A DNA stretch of 64,000 nt from Bacteroidota bacterium (GTDB taxonomy: Bacteria; Bacteroidota; Bacteroidia; Chitinophagales; Chitinophagaceae), in the NCBI GenBank assembly GCA_023428755.1, contig JAEYWX010000015.1, forward strand, positions 252,749-316,748, in the 5' to 3' direction. Both the position numbers and the translations under genes were made by a program. Under the pieces are notes generated by a model, which did not search any database, was not told the origin of the DNA, and saw only the letters and a program-made list of their open reading frames with translations. Of this stretch, positions 44,978 through 52,867 are shown one piece after another (the stretch's first letter is position 1; every line of letters starts with the position of its first letter).

Positions 44978-45003
44978 TAATAACTGTCTGATATAATTCG
45001 ATC

Positions 45004-45966
45004 TTACTTTATACGAAACAAACTATCGGCAAACTCATGTTTGTCGAATACAAGCAAGTCTTCCACTTTTTCACCTACGCCAATAAACTTTACCGGAATC
45101 TGGAACTGGTGTGCAATGGCCAGCACCACACCACCCTTTGCCGTACCATCCAGTTTCGTAATCACCATACCGGTAACATCCGTAGCCGCCGTAAATTGTT
45201 TTGCCTGTTCAATTGCATTTTGCCCGGTTGATCCATCGAGCACCAGCAACACATCATGTGGTGCATCCGGAATTACTTTTTGAATTACACGTTTGATCTT
45301 ACTCAGCTCTTCCATCAAATGCGTTTTGGTATGCAATCTTCCTGCAGTATCGATGATGAGGATGTCAACATCTTTCGCCACCGCACTGTTTACGGCATCA
45401 AATGCAACAGAAGCTGGGTCGCTTCCCATCTCCCGTTTTACAATGGGTACACCCGCCCGTTCGCTCCAGATGGTTAACTGATCAACTGCGGCTGCACGAA
45501 ATGTATCGGCAGCTCCCAGCATTACTTTCTTACCGGCCTGTGTAAAATGATGTGCCAGCTTTCCAATAGTAGTTGTTTTGCCAACACCATTTACGCCAAC
45601 GATCATTAATACAAATGGTTTTTTCCCTTTTGGAAGATCAAAGTTTGAATAAGTAGTATCAGCCGGTGCATCTACCAGCATGCTTTCAATCTCTTGCTGC
45701 AGAATGGAATTGAGTTCCGAGGTGTTAATGTATTTGTCCCGTGCCACTCTTGCCTCGATGCGCTCAATAATAGCAACCGTAGTTTCAATACCAACATCGG
45801 CACTTACCAACGCTTCTTCCAAGTTGTCCAGCACTTCGGTATCAACCGTGCTTTTGCCGGCAACGGCCCTTGCTATTTTTCCTAAGAAACCTTCTTTGGT
45901 TTTTTCCAATCCCTGATCAAGACTTTCCTTTTCTTTTTTTTCGAATAGTTTTCCAAAAAAACCCAT
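45004..45966 (-). CDS. ftsY: Signal recognition particle receptor FtsY
   Basis: A 320-residue SRP-type GTPase that docks ribosome-SRP complexes at the inner membrane. A short charged N-terminus (FEKKEKESLDQGLEKTKEGF) replaces the long acidic domain of E. coli FtsY. The NG domain follows with G1 GVNGVGKTTTIGKLA, DTFRAAAVDQL, G3 DTAGRLHTK and G4 TKLDGTAKGG. It is the last gene of the rpmB-rpmG-DUF4295 group, but a hairpin at 46017-46053 lies before it. Confidence 0.96.
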   Translation of the reverse strand: MGFFGKLFEKKEKESLDQGLEKTKEGFLGKIARAVAGKSTVDTEVLDNLEEALVSADVGIETTVAIIERIEARVARDKYINTSELNSILQQEIESMLVDAPADTTYSNFDLPKGKKPFVLMIVGVNGVGKTTTIGKLAHHFTQAGKKVMLGAADTFRAAAVDQLTIWSERAGVPIVKREMGSDPASVAFDAVNSAVAKDVDILIIDTAGRLHTKTHLMEELSKIKRVIQKVIPDAPHDVLLVLDGSTGQNAIEQAKQFTAATDVTGMVITKLDGTAKGGVVLAIAHQFQIPVKFIGVGEKVEDLLVFDKHEFADSLFRIK

Positions 45967-46016
45967 AGTTCTGTTTTTACAATATTACAATGAAACACGC
46001 AGTGTATAAAAACAAC

Positions 46017-46053
46017 AAAGCCGTTCCATGTTTCATTAACTTGGAACAGCTTT
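46017..46053 (-). terminator. Terminator between DUF4295 gene and ftsY
   Basis: AAAGC-C-GTTCCA pairs with TGGAAC-A-GCTTT around a 13-base loop. On the minus strand a T-rich run follows. It probably limits read-through from the abundant ribosomal-protein transcript into ftsY. Confidence 0.65.
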
Positions 46054-46075
46054 GAATATACTGATCAGGTATAAG

Positions 46076-46249
46076 TTATTTTGAGGCCAGGTAATCTTTC
46101 ACCTTATCCTTGTGCACAATTTGTTCTTTGAACGTGTATGCACCTGATTTCGGACTGCGTTCAGCCCGGATTACTTTTGTCCAGTTTTTTGATTCAGCCG
46201 CTGCTTTGGCGTCTTTGATCTTTGCGTTCTTTGAAGCTGCTTTTGCCAT
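46076..46249 (-). CDS. DUF4295 family protein
   Basis: A 57-residue basic protein reading MAKAASKNAKIKDAKAAAES at its start, with a C-terminal FKEQIVHKDKVKDYLASK. It matches DUF4295, a small family confined to Bacteroidota and always placed with rpmB, rpmG and ftsY, as here. Size, charge and context suggest a ribosome-associated protein, but the function is not known. It lies 62 bp after rpmG. Confidence 0.85.
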   Translation of the reverse strand: MAKAASKNAKIKDAKAAAESKNWTKVIRAERSPKSGAYTFKEQIVHKDKVKDYLASK

Positions 46250-46311
46250 GACTTCTTAATTTTTAACCCGGTTAGGGTCAGTTTGTGTAATACAAATGTG
46301 TATCAAACACA

Positions 46312-46494
46312 TTATTTGATTTCTTTGTGCGTAGTTACCTTTTTCAGGATAGGGTTGAATTTTTTCAACTCCAGACGCTCAGGTGTGTTCTTTTTATTCT
46401 TGGTAGTGATATAGCGACTTGTACCGGCCATGCCCGATGTTTTGTGCTCTGTACACTCCAGGATTACCTGAACACGATTACCTTTCTTTGCCAT
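46312..46494 (-). CDS. rpmG: 50S ribosomal protein L33
   Basis: A 60-residue protein with MAKKGNRVQVILECTEHKTS, the YITTKNKKNTPERLELKKF stretch and the KYNP-like end NPILKKVTTHKE, as in Bacteroidota L33. It keeps only one Cys of the zinc-ribbon pattern, so it is a Cys-poor (C-) form that does not need zinc. It lies 24 bp after rpmB in the same operon. Confidence 0.95.
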   Translation of the reverse strand: MAKKGNRVQVILECTEHKTSGMAGTSRYITTKNKKNTPERLELKKFNPILKKVTTHKEIK

Positions 46495-46518
46495 TGTGCT
46501 CTGTTTAAAATATGTTTC

Positions 46519-46755
46519 TTAAATATGTACTCCCTTTTCTCTTAACTCTTTTACCACACTGTACAAACCATTTTTGTTGATTGTACGGATCGCTTCTGTA
46601 GAAACCTTCAGCGTAACCCATTTATCTTCTTCAGCGAGGAAGAAGCGTTTGGTTTGCAGGTTCGGCAAAAAACGACGCTTGGTCTTAATATTTGAGTGCG
46701 ACACCTTGTTTCCACCAACCGGCACTTTTCCTGTAAGCTGACAAACTCTAGCCAT
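46519..46755 (-). CDS. rpmB: 50S ribosomal protein L28
   Basis: A 78-residue ribosomal protein: MARVCQLTGKVPVGGNKVSH, then SNIKTKRRFLPNLQTKRFF, and VSTEAIRTINKNGLYSVVKE near the end, all standard for L28. First gene of the rpmB-rpmG-DUF4295 operon. A -7 element TACCTTTG lies 20 bp upstream of its ATG. Confidence 0.96.
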   Translation of the reverse strand: MARVCQLTGKVPVGGNKVSHSNIKTKRRFLPNLQTKRFFLAEEDKWVTLKVSTEAIRTINKNGLYSVVKELREKGVHI

Positions 46756-46775
46756 GATACAAATTTTTTGGACGG

Positions 46776-46783
46776 CAAAGGTA
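46776..46783 (-). promoter_or_regulatory. Candidate -7 element of rpmB operon
   Basis: TACCTTTG on the minus strand (46783 to 46776) matches TAnnTTTG exactly and equals the element in front of rplU. No clear -33 TTTG at the usual distance. Confidence 0.5.
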
Positions 46784-46856
46784 GGAGAATTCGACTAAAA
46801 AAAGGAAATTAAATCACAATTTTCTTTCCCCTTTTTTACCCGGCTTTTGTGCAGAA

Positions 46857-46888
46857 TTGCAAATGTGCGGCAGATTTCCATAGGTTTG
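46857..46888 (+). promoter_or_regulatory. Bacteroidota promoter of osmC-like gene
   Basis: TTG at 46857-46859, 21 bases, then TAGGTTTG at 46881-46888, matching the -33/-7 consensus. The ATG of the OsmC-like gene is 20 bp further on, which also supports that start. Confidence 0.7.
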
Positions 46889-46908
46889 CGGATAAATTCA
46901 GGTTTTTT

Positions 46909-47325
46909 ATGGCAGATCATGTAGTTACGACCCGTTTTGAAGGCGGTATGCGCTTTACCAGCCACCTCGACAATCATACCATTATTATAGATACCCCCGC
47001 AAATGACGGAGGTACCGATATGGGCCCTCGTCCGAAAAAGCTGATGCTCTCCTCTTTGGCCGGCTGCACCGGTATTGATGTAGTGAGCATGCTCAATAAA
47101 ATGCGGGTGGAATTCAGCGATTTCAGCATGGATATTGAAGCCGATCTTACAGAAGAAACGCCCAAAACCTACGAATGGGTAAAGATCACCTACAAAATCA
47201 AGGTAAAAGAAGAAGACCAGGAAAAAGTACAGCGAGCCGTAAGTATGTCGAAAGAAAAATACTGTGGCGTAAGCGCTATGTTCTCTGCTTTTGCTGATAT
47301 GGAATATGAGATCGAGTACCTGTAA
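46909..47325 (+). CDS. OsmC family protein
   Basis: A 138-residue OsmC/Ohr-type protein, a fold that uses two Cys to reduce organic peroxides. The first redox Cys lies in SSLAGCTGIDVV and the second in KYCGVSAMF, with the usual spacing and a long helix between. There is no signal peptide, so it is cytoplasmic. I chose ATG 46909 (MADHVVTTRFEGG) because the promoter at 46857-46888 ends after the earlier in-frame start at 46849. A general OsmC member rather than Ohr cannot be excluded. Confidence 0.9.
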   Translation: MADHVVTTRFEGGMRFTSHLDNHTIIIDTPANDGGTDMGPRPKKLMLSSLAGCTGIDVVSMLNKMRVEFSDFSMDIEADLTEETPKTYEWVKITYKIKVKEEDQEKVQRAVSMSKEKYCGVSAMFSAFADMEYEIEYL

Positions 47326-47369
47326 GAAAAGTCTGAACAATTAATCGTTTACTGAACAAGTGGCTTCCT

Positions 47370-47377
47370 TATTTTTG
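47370..47377 (+). promoter_or_regulatory. -7 element placing mutS start near transcript end
   Basis: TATTTTTG matches TAnnTTTG and ends 5 bp before the mutS ATG (47383). If used, the transcript would be leaderless or nearly so. Confidence 0.45.
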
Positions 47378-47382
47378 CCGCC

Positions 47383-49980
47383 ATGGCAAAAGCAGGATCG
47401 GATACTCCATTGATGCAGCAGCACCGGGCCATTAAAGCCAAATACCCGGATGCTATTTTATTATTCAGGGTAGGTGATTTTTATGAAACCTTTGGTGAAG
47501 ATGCCATCCTTTCTTCACAGATACTCGGTATTACGCTTACCAAGCGGAACAATGGTTCTGCATCCAGCAACGAGCTGGCAGGTTTCCCGCATCATGCATT
47601 GGATACGTATTTGCATAAACTGGTAAAAGCCGGTCATCGTGTTGCCATTTGCGATCAGTTAGAAGATCCAAAGCAGGCAAAAGGTATTGTAAAACGTGGC
47701 GTAACCGAATTACTTTCTCCGGGTACTGCAACCAACGACAAACTGCTGGAACATAACAGCAATAATTTCCTGGCTGCCATTCATGAACAGAACGACCAAT
47801 ATGGATTGGCGTTTACCGATATCAGCACCGGCGAATTTTTTGTAGCGGAAGGTAACAGGGAGTATGCAGATAAATTACTGCAAAGTTTAAAGCCGGCTGA
47901 AGTTGTATTTCAACGTAACAAACAAAAACAGTTCAAAGAACATTTCGGCAACAAGTTTTATACTTATCATTTAGAAGAATGGATCTTTGCAGAAGCATAT
48001 ACCACAGAGTTACTGCTCAAACATTTTCAAACACATTCACTCAAAGGTTTTGGCATTGAATCATTCACGCTTGGCAGTATTGCTGCTGGTGCGGTGTTGC
48101 ATTATTTAAGAGATACCGAACATCCCAACCTGAATCACATCACATCCTTACAACGACTGGATGAAGCTGATTATTTATGGATGGACCGTTTCACGATCCG
48201 AAATCTTGAATTACTGGGCAGCAATGCCGATGGCGGCAACTCATTATTAAAAGTGTTAGACAATACCGTGTCGCCCATGGGTGCACGTTTGATGCGCCGG
48301 TGGATGATGTTGCCTTTGAAAGACACTGAACGGATCAACGAACGACTGGATGCTGTTCAATCGTTGATACTGGAACCGGAATTAAAAAAGCAATTGCAAT
48401 CGCTCATTAAGCAATGTGGCGATGTGGAACGACTGGTGGCAAAACTTCCCCTGAAAAAAATCAATCCACGTGAAATTCTTCACCTTGCAAAAGGTTTGGG
48501 TTTTGCAGAAAAGATCAAAGAACAATGCAGTACTTCTTCCAACAACTATCTCAAAAGGTTAAGCGATACCATTAACCCCTGCCACTACATTGCGGATAAA
48601 ATTTTAAAGGAAGTGGTGGAAAATCCACCCGTGATGATCAGCAAAGGCGATGTAATTCGTGATGGCATCAACAGTGAGTTAGACGAGCTGCGACGCATTG
48701 CCCATCATGGAAAAGAATATTTATTGGAAATACAGCAACGAGAAAGCGAAGCAACCGGTATCCCCTCTTTGAAAATTGCATTCAATAATGTGTTTGGTTA
48801 TTATTTGGAAGTAACCAATACACATAAAAATAAAGTGCCGGCTGAATGGACACGCAAACAAACGCTGGCGAATGCAGAACGATACATTACACCTGAACTG
48901 AAAGAATACGAAGAAAAGATCATTGGCGCTGAAGAAAAGATATTGAAGATCGAAACCGAACTGTTTGAAAAAATATTACTGGAGCTGCAGGAGTACATTG
49001 GACCAATTCAAACAAACGGACAAGTGATGGCCATTCTGGATTGCATTGGTTGCTTTGCCGAAAATGCATTGCAGTACAAATATATTCGTCCGCAAATACA
49101 TGAAGCTGCCGAACTGGAATTGAAAGATGCACGGCATCCGGTAATAGAACGAAACCTCCCGGTTGGTGAACCCTATATTTCAAACGATCTGTTACTGGAT
49201 AAAGAAAAACAACAGATCATTATCCTTACCGGGCCCAACATGAGTGGTAAAAGTGCATTGCTGCGTCAAACCGGTTTAATTGTACTGATGGCACACATGG
49301 GAAGTTTTGTGCCGGCATCAGCCGCCAGCATTCCGCTCACTGATAAAATTTTTACAAGAGTTGGCGCCAGCGATAATTTAAGTGGTGGCGAAAGTACATT
49401 CATGGTGGAGATGAATGAAACGGCCAGCATCATCAACAACCTATCTGCCAGAAGTTTGATCCTGCTCGATGAAATTGGAAGAGGCACTTCTACTTACGAT
49501 GGTATTTCAATTGCCTGGAGTATTGCCGAATTTTTACATCAATCGGTACATCAACCCAAAACATTATTCGCCACCCACTACCATGAGTTGAACGAGCTGG
49601 AAGAAAAGTTTCCACGCATCAAAAACTATCATATTACAAACAAAGAAGTAGGCAACAAAGTCATTTTTTTACGCAAGCTTGCACCCGGTGGAAGTACGCA
49701 CAGTTTTGGTATCCATGTAGCAAAAATGGCGGGCATGCCTGTTTCATTGATTAATCGTGCCAATGAAATTCTAAAACAACTGGAAGAGCAACGAAGCAGT
49801 AATGATATTAAAGACCAACTGAAACAACTGCCCACACAAAAATTACAATTGAATATTTTTGATATTCACTCGCAAACCTTCGATGAAATACGCACCATGC
49901 TGGAGGGGATCGATATTAACCGACTAACACCTGTAGAAGCATTGTTAAAACTGCAGGAGATCAAACAACGGTTGAACTGA
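47383..49980 (+). CDS. mutS: DNA mismatch repair protein MutS
   Basis: An 865-residue mismatch-recognition ATPase. The mismatch-binding loop FRVGDFYETFGEDA (Phe-Tyr-Glu) lies near residue 27-40. Domains II to IV follow, and the ATPase has Walker A GPNMSGKSALLRQTG from residue 617, Walker B LILLDEIGRGTSTYDG near 695, and ATHYHELNELE. Full length is typical of MutS1. It works with MutL, which is not in this window. A -7 element just before the ATG suggests a very short leader. Confidence 0.97.
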   Translation: MAKAGSDTPLMQQHRAIKAKYPDAILLFRVGDFYETFGEDAILSSQILGITLTKRNNGSASSNELAGFPHHALDTYLHKLVKAGHRVAICDQLEDPKQAKGIVKRGVTELLSPGTATNDKLLEHNSNNFLAAIHEQNDQYGLAFTDISTGEFFVAEGNREYADKLLQSLKPAEVVFQRNKQKQFKEHFGNKFYTYHLEEWIFAEAYTTELLLKHFQTHSLKGFGIESFTLGSIAAGAVLHYLRDTEHPNLNHITSLQRLDEADYLWMDRFTIRNLELLGSNADGGNSLLKVLDNTVSPMGARLMRRWMMLPLKDTERINERLDAVQSLILEPELKKQLQSLIKQCGDVERLVAKLPLKKINPREILHLAKGLGFAEKIKEQCSTSSNNYLKRLSDTINPCHYIADKILKEVVENPPVMISKGDVIRDGINSELDELRRIAHHGKEYLLEIQQRESEATGIPSLKIAFNNVFGYYLEVTNTHKNKVPAEWTRKQTLANAERYITPELKEYEEKIIGAEEKILKIETELFEKILLELQEYIGPIQTNGQVMAILDCIGCFAENALQYKYIRPQIHEAAELELKDARHPVIERNLPVGEPYISNDLLLDKEKQQIIILTGPNMSGKSALLRQTGLIVLMAHMGSFVPASAASIPLTDKIFTRVGASDNLSGGESTFMVEMNETASIINNLSARSLILLDEIGRGTSTYDGISIAWSIAEFLHQSVHQPKTLFATHYHELNELEEKFPRIKNYHITNKEVGNKVIFLRKLAPGGSTHSFGIHVAKMAGMPVSLINRANEILKQLEEQRSSNDIKDQLKQLPTQKLQLNIFDIHSQTFDEIRTMLEGIDINRLTPVEALLKLQEIKQRLN

Positions 49981-50042
49981 TACAGAATTATCATATTTCG
50001 TTCTACAAACGATTTCAATGCACTAACCTACTTTAGTGCCGG

Positions 50043-51059
50043 ATGATTGTTCGATTTAAACAAAAAAATTTCAAGACCTGGATACAGGAACTTTGCAAAG
50101 CAGCCGGTACCAATGCAAAGAACAACTTGCTTACGTTACCAGATGCGCTTGGCAATGGTTATTGTTTTGCCGATAGTATTGATCGTTCTTTCTCGTACGT
50201 GTTGATGAACGTTGAACTGAATCAGGATTGCACGCTCCACCGCATCAGTAACAATCAAATGGGATTACTGATCTTCTTTAATCAAACGCAAATCAGTGAT
50301 TACATCCGTTTACGGCATAAGAAAGATTCATTAACCGACAGCCTGAATAAGATCCGCAGCAATATTTTTGTTTCATCTACCAATACAGAACTGGAAGTAA
50401 ACTACCGGACCGGTTCCAAATTGAGAAGGCTGGGCGTATATCTTTCACCACAATGGATTGCTGAGCATTTCGACAGCAATACCAAAATGCAGGTGGAATT
50501 ATTAACTCGTCAGGGGTTAGAGCTCATCGATAAACTTCCCATCACCGAAGCGATGGAAGAAAAGCTAAACCGCATTTTTGAAACCAATCTCAACTGTGAA
50601 ACAGAAAAGCTCGCTTTAAAAAGCAGGGTCATCATATTACTTGAATATTTTTTCAGTACCTATCTGAACGATTCCTTAGTGATCAAAAACAAAACGATCA
50701 TTCCTGATGAAGACATCAAACGACTGCGCAGTGTAGAGGAATTATTGGCGAATGAAGAAATTGAAAAATTCCCTTCTATTTCCAACCTGGCAAGGATTGC
50801 GCAAATGAGTGGTACCAAATTAAAACAACGCTTCAAACAAGTGTATGGTTACCGCCTGTATGAGTTTTACAACAAACAACGTTTGGAAAAAGCAAAAGAA
50901 TTGATATCGCAGGGTGTAACGCCAAAGGAAGCAGGTTACTTCATTGGCTTTAGCGATGTTTCTAATTTTACGAAAGCATTTAAAAAAGAATACGGTTACA
51001 CACCGGGAACCTTATTTGAAAAATCAACCAGTTCAAAATCGACACAAGCCCTGCAGTAA
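50043..51059 (+). CDS. AraC family transcriptional regulator
   Basis: A 338-residue regulator with a C-terminal AraC/XylS double helix-turn-helix domain (about 235-335): FPSISNLARIAQMSGTKLKQ (first), RLYEFYNKQRLEKAKELI, then AGYFIGFSDVSNFTKAFKKE and YGYTPG. The N-terminal 200 residues form an unrecognised ligand domain without a membrane helix. Such genes in Bacteroidota often answer to siderophores or small hydrophobic ligands. The neighbours give no target. A terminator overlaps its stop codon. Confidence 0.9.
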   Translation: MIVRFKQKNFKTWIQELCKAAGTNAKNNLLTLPDALGNGYCFADSIDRSFSYVLMNVELNQDCTLHRISNNQMGLLIFFNQTQISDYIRLRHKKDSLTDSLNKIRSNIFVSSTNTELEVNYRTGSKLRRLGVYLSPQWIAEHFDSNTKMQVELLTRQGLELIDKLPITEAMEEKLNRIFETNLNCETEKLALKSRVIILLEYFFSTYLNDSLVIKNKTIIPDEDIKRLRSVEELLANEEIEKFPSISNLARIAQMSGTKLKQRFKQVYGYRLYEFYNKQRLEKAKELISQGVTPKEAGYFIGFSDVSNFTKAFKKEYGYTPGTLFEKSTSSKSTQALQ

Positions 51060-51076
51060 CGCAGGGTTTGTTATTT
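51047..51076 (+). terminator. Terminator overlapping stop codon
   Basis: CCCTGC (51049-51054) pairs with GCAGGG (51061-51066), with the TAA of the AraC-type gene in the loop, followed by a T-rich run (TTTGTTATTT). Confidence 0.7.
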
Positions 51077-51167
51077 ATGTACAGTTACAGCTATTTTTTC
51101 TGTTGAGAAGTGGTAGCTATTCCTCAGAAAGCGTTCAATGAACAAGGAGCTTAATTACTTTCGATTT

Positions 51168-51470
51168 TTAACGGACAGTCAATTCTACTTTCTTTCCTAA
51201 TCCAGTTTCAAGGAGACGGTAGAGTGTTGAGAGTTGAATATCTGTTTTCCCGTTTTCAATTCTTGAAATAAAACTCTTTTTTGCCCCAATTTTTTCAGCC
51301 AATTGTTCCTGTGTTAATTTAGCAATGCGGCGCTCCTCTTTAATAACCTCACCAATCAAAAATGCCTTTGCCTTTATTTCAAATTCTGTTCTTTTGGTTG
51401 TACCACGTTTACCGTAGCGTTTTGTCAAATGCTCCTCAAACGTTGTGATATTTTTTTTCTTAGTCGCCAT
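51168..51470 (-). CDS. XRE/HigA-type antitoxin
   Basis: A 100-residue helix-turn-helix protein (about 45-98: LTQEQLAEKIGAKKSFISRI then ENGKTDIQLSTLYRLLE). The basic N-terminal half has KKRTEFE-like charged helices that could bind the toxin. It starts 2 bp after the stop of the toxin gene at 51473-51817, in the HigB-HigA order (toxin first). It should neutralise the toxin and repress the pair. Confidence 0.9.
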   Translation of the reverse strand: MATKKKNITTFEEHLTKRYGKRGTTKRTEFEIKAKAFLIGEVIKEERRIAKLTQEQLAEKIGAKKSFISRIENGKTDIQLSTLYRLLETGLGKKVELTVR

Positions 51471-51472
51471 AC

Positions 51473-51817
51473 TTATTCCGGTTTATTATTAAAGTACTGA
51501 TTCATTAATTTAATAGCCAATTCAATTTCCCCTCTTGGAGTTTTCTCTGACTTTTTTTGAAAGCCGTTAAAGAGAACCACAATCTTGCCTTTATCGAAGC
51601 AACAAAAAATTCGATAGATATTACTTCCTACCTCGATCCTTATTTCGTAAAGCCCCCTTACCCCCTCCATGTGCTTTAAGAACTTTTCAGGCACACGGTC
51701 TGTATGTGTAACTACAAACAGGACATGATCAATTTTCTCTTTTACTTTCTCCGTCTGCCGGTCAAAAAACTTCTGAAAGTAATCCTGATAAAATATAATC
51801 TCTCTTACTTGTTGCAT
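51473..51817 (-). CDS. HigB/Gp49-like toxin (RelE superfamily)
   Basis: A 114-residue protein of the phage-derived Gp49-like/HigB type, ribosome-dependent mRNA interferases. It shows FLKHMEGVRGLYEIRIEVGS, the strand-rich YRIFCCFDKGKIVVLFNGF, and FQKKSEKTPRGEIELA near the end, all normal for the family. First gene of the toxin-antitoxin pair. The pair lies in an otherwise core region between an AraC-type regulator and tRNA-His, so it may be an addition there. Confidence 0.92.
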   Translation of the reverse strand: MQQVREIIFYQDYFQKFFDRQTEKVKEKIDHVLFVVTHTDRVPEKFLKHMEGVRGLYEIRIEVGSNIYRIFCCFDKGKIVVLFNGFQKKSEKTPRGEIELAIKLMNQYFNNKPE

Positions 51818-51910
51818 TTGGAAATTGTCACTACAAAGTTAACTTAAAATGGAACAAGCTGCAATACAAAAAACGACAAGGAAATAAAGCCTATTTCAGA
51901 GGGAAGTTTA

Positions 51911-51943
51911 ACAAACAAAAATCCCCGCACATAGTGCGGGGAT
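51911..51943 (-). terminator. tRNA-His terminator
   Basis: A 10-bp stem (ATCCCCGCAC with GTGCGGGGAT) and a 3-base loop on the minus strand, followed by TTTTGTTTG. It lies 12 bp beyond the tRNA 3' end. Confidence 0.85.
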
Positions 51944-51954
51944 AATTAATCAAG

Positions 51955-52029
51955 GGAGGCTGAAGGGTCTCGAACCCTCGACCCTCAGAACCACAATCTG
52001 ATGCTCTAACCTACTGAGCTACAGCCTCC
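51955..52029 (-). tRNA. tRNA-His (GTG)
   Basis: A 75-base cloverleaf on the minus strand. Acceptor stem GAGGCTG pairs with CAGCCTC, with the extra G at -1 opposite C73 that marks His tRNAs. The anticodon loop TTGTGGT gives GTG, and the T-arm is GGGTTCGAGACCC. CCA is not encoded. Confidence 0.97.
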
Positions 52030-52125
52030 GTGTTAAGGGACTGCAAAAGTAGTGGAATTCAGTTTTCCAAGCAAATGCTTCAGCAGAAATAAAAAATAAA
52101 CGTTCTTTGCAGCCATTTACCGATT

Positions 52126-52731
52126 ATGAATTACTGGCTTTTACTTATCCCTGTTATTTCTGCCTTTATTGGATGGGTCACCAACTGGGTGGCCATCAAG
52201 ATGTTGTTTCATCCACGCAACCCGGTGAATATATTGGGAATTCGTGTGCAAGGTATTTTTCCAAAACGCCAGCAACAGTTCGCTGAAAAACTCGGCCGGC
52301 TGGTGAGCCAGGAGCTTCTCTCCTTTTCAGATATCGAAGAAAAGATCAGTAACCCTGATAATTTTAAACAAGTAATGCCCCAGGTTGAAACCCATATCGA
52401 TCATTTTCTACGGGTAAAACTGAGCGACAGTATGCCCATGATCAGCATGTTTATTGGCGATAAAACCATCGACAAGCTGAAAGGCATTTTTATGGAAGAA
52501 CTGGAAACACTGTTTCCCAAACTGATGAAAGATTACACCGGCACGCTTAAGCAACAGCTTGATCTGGAAAAGATCGTTACCGATAAAGTGAAAGCCTTCC
52601 CCAGCGATAAACTGGAAGATATCCTGTACCAGGTAATGGCCAAAGAGTTCCGTTTTGTGGAATTGCTCGGTGCAGTGCTGGGCTTCCTCATCGGTATCTT
52701 ACAAGTGGCGATCACCCTTCTTACGCAATAA
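52126..52731 (+). CDS. DUF445 family membrane protein
   Basis: A 201-residue protein with N-terminal helix LLLIPVISAFIGWVTNWVAI and C-terminal helix LLGAVLGFLIGILQVAITLL, so both ends are in the membrane with a helical soluble middle. The motif WVTNWVAIKMLFHPRNP followed by GIFPKRQ is the mark of DUF445. It is about half the length of proteobacterial members, as usual in Bacteroidota. Function is unknown. It is divergent from tRNA-His and sits 136 bp before the outer membrane protein gene. Confidence 0.88.
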   Translation: MNYWLLLIPVISAFIGWVTNWVAIKMLFHPRNPVNILGIRVQGIFPKRQQQFAEKLGRLVSQELLSFSDIEEKISNPDNFKQVMPQVETHIDHFLRVKLSDSMPMISMFIGDKTIDKLKGIFMEELETLFPKLMKDYTGTLKQQLDLEKIVTDKVKAFPSDKLEDILYQVMAKEFRFVELLGAVLGFLIGILQVAITLLTQ

Positions 52732-52867
52732 TTTCCACTCATCACATTCAAAAAGGGGGCAGATGAACATTTGCCGTCTAAAACGGTTAATTACACATTC
52801 ATACTAAATGAAATTCATAATTAATCGATTACGCAGAAATTTGCGCCTCAATTTTAAACAGACAAAC

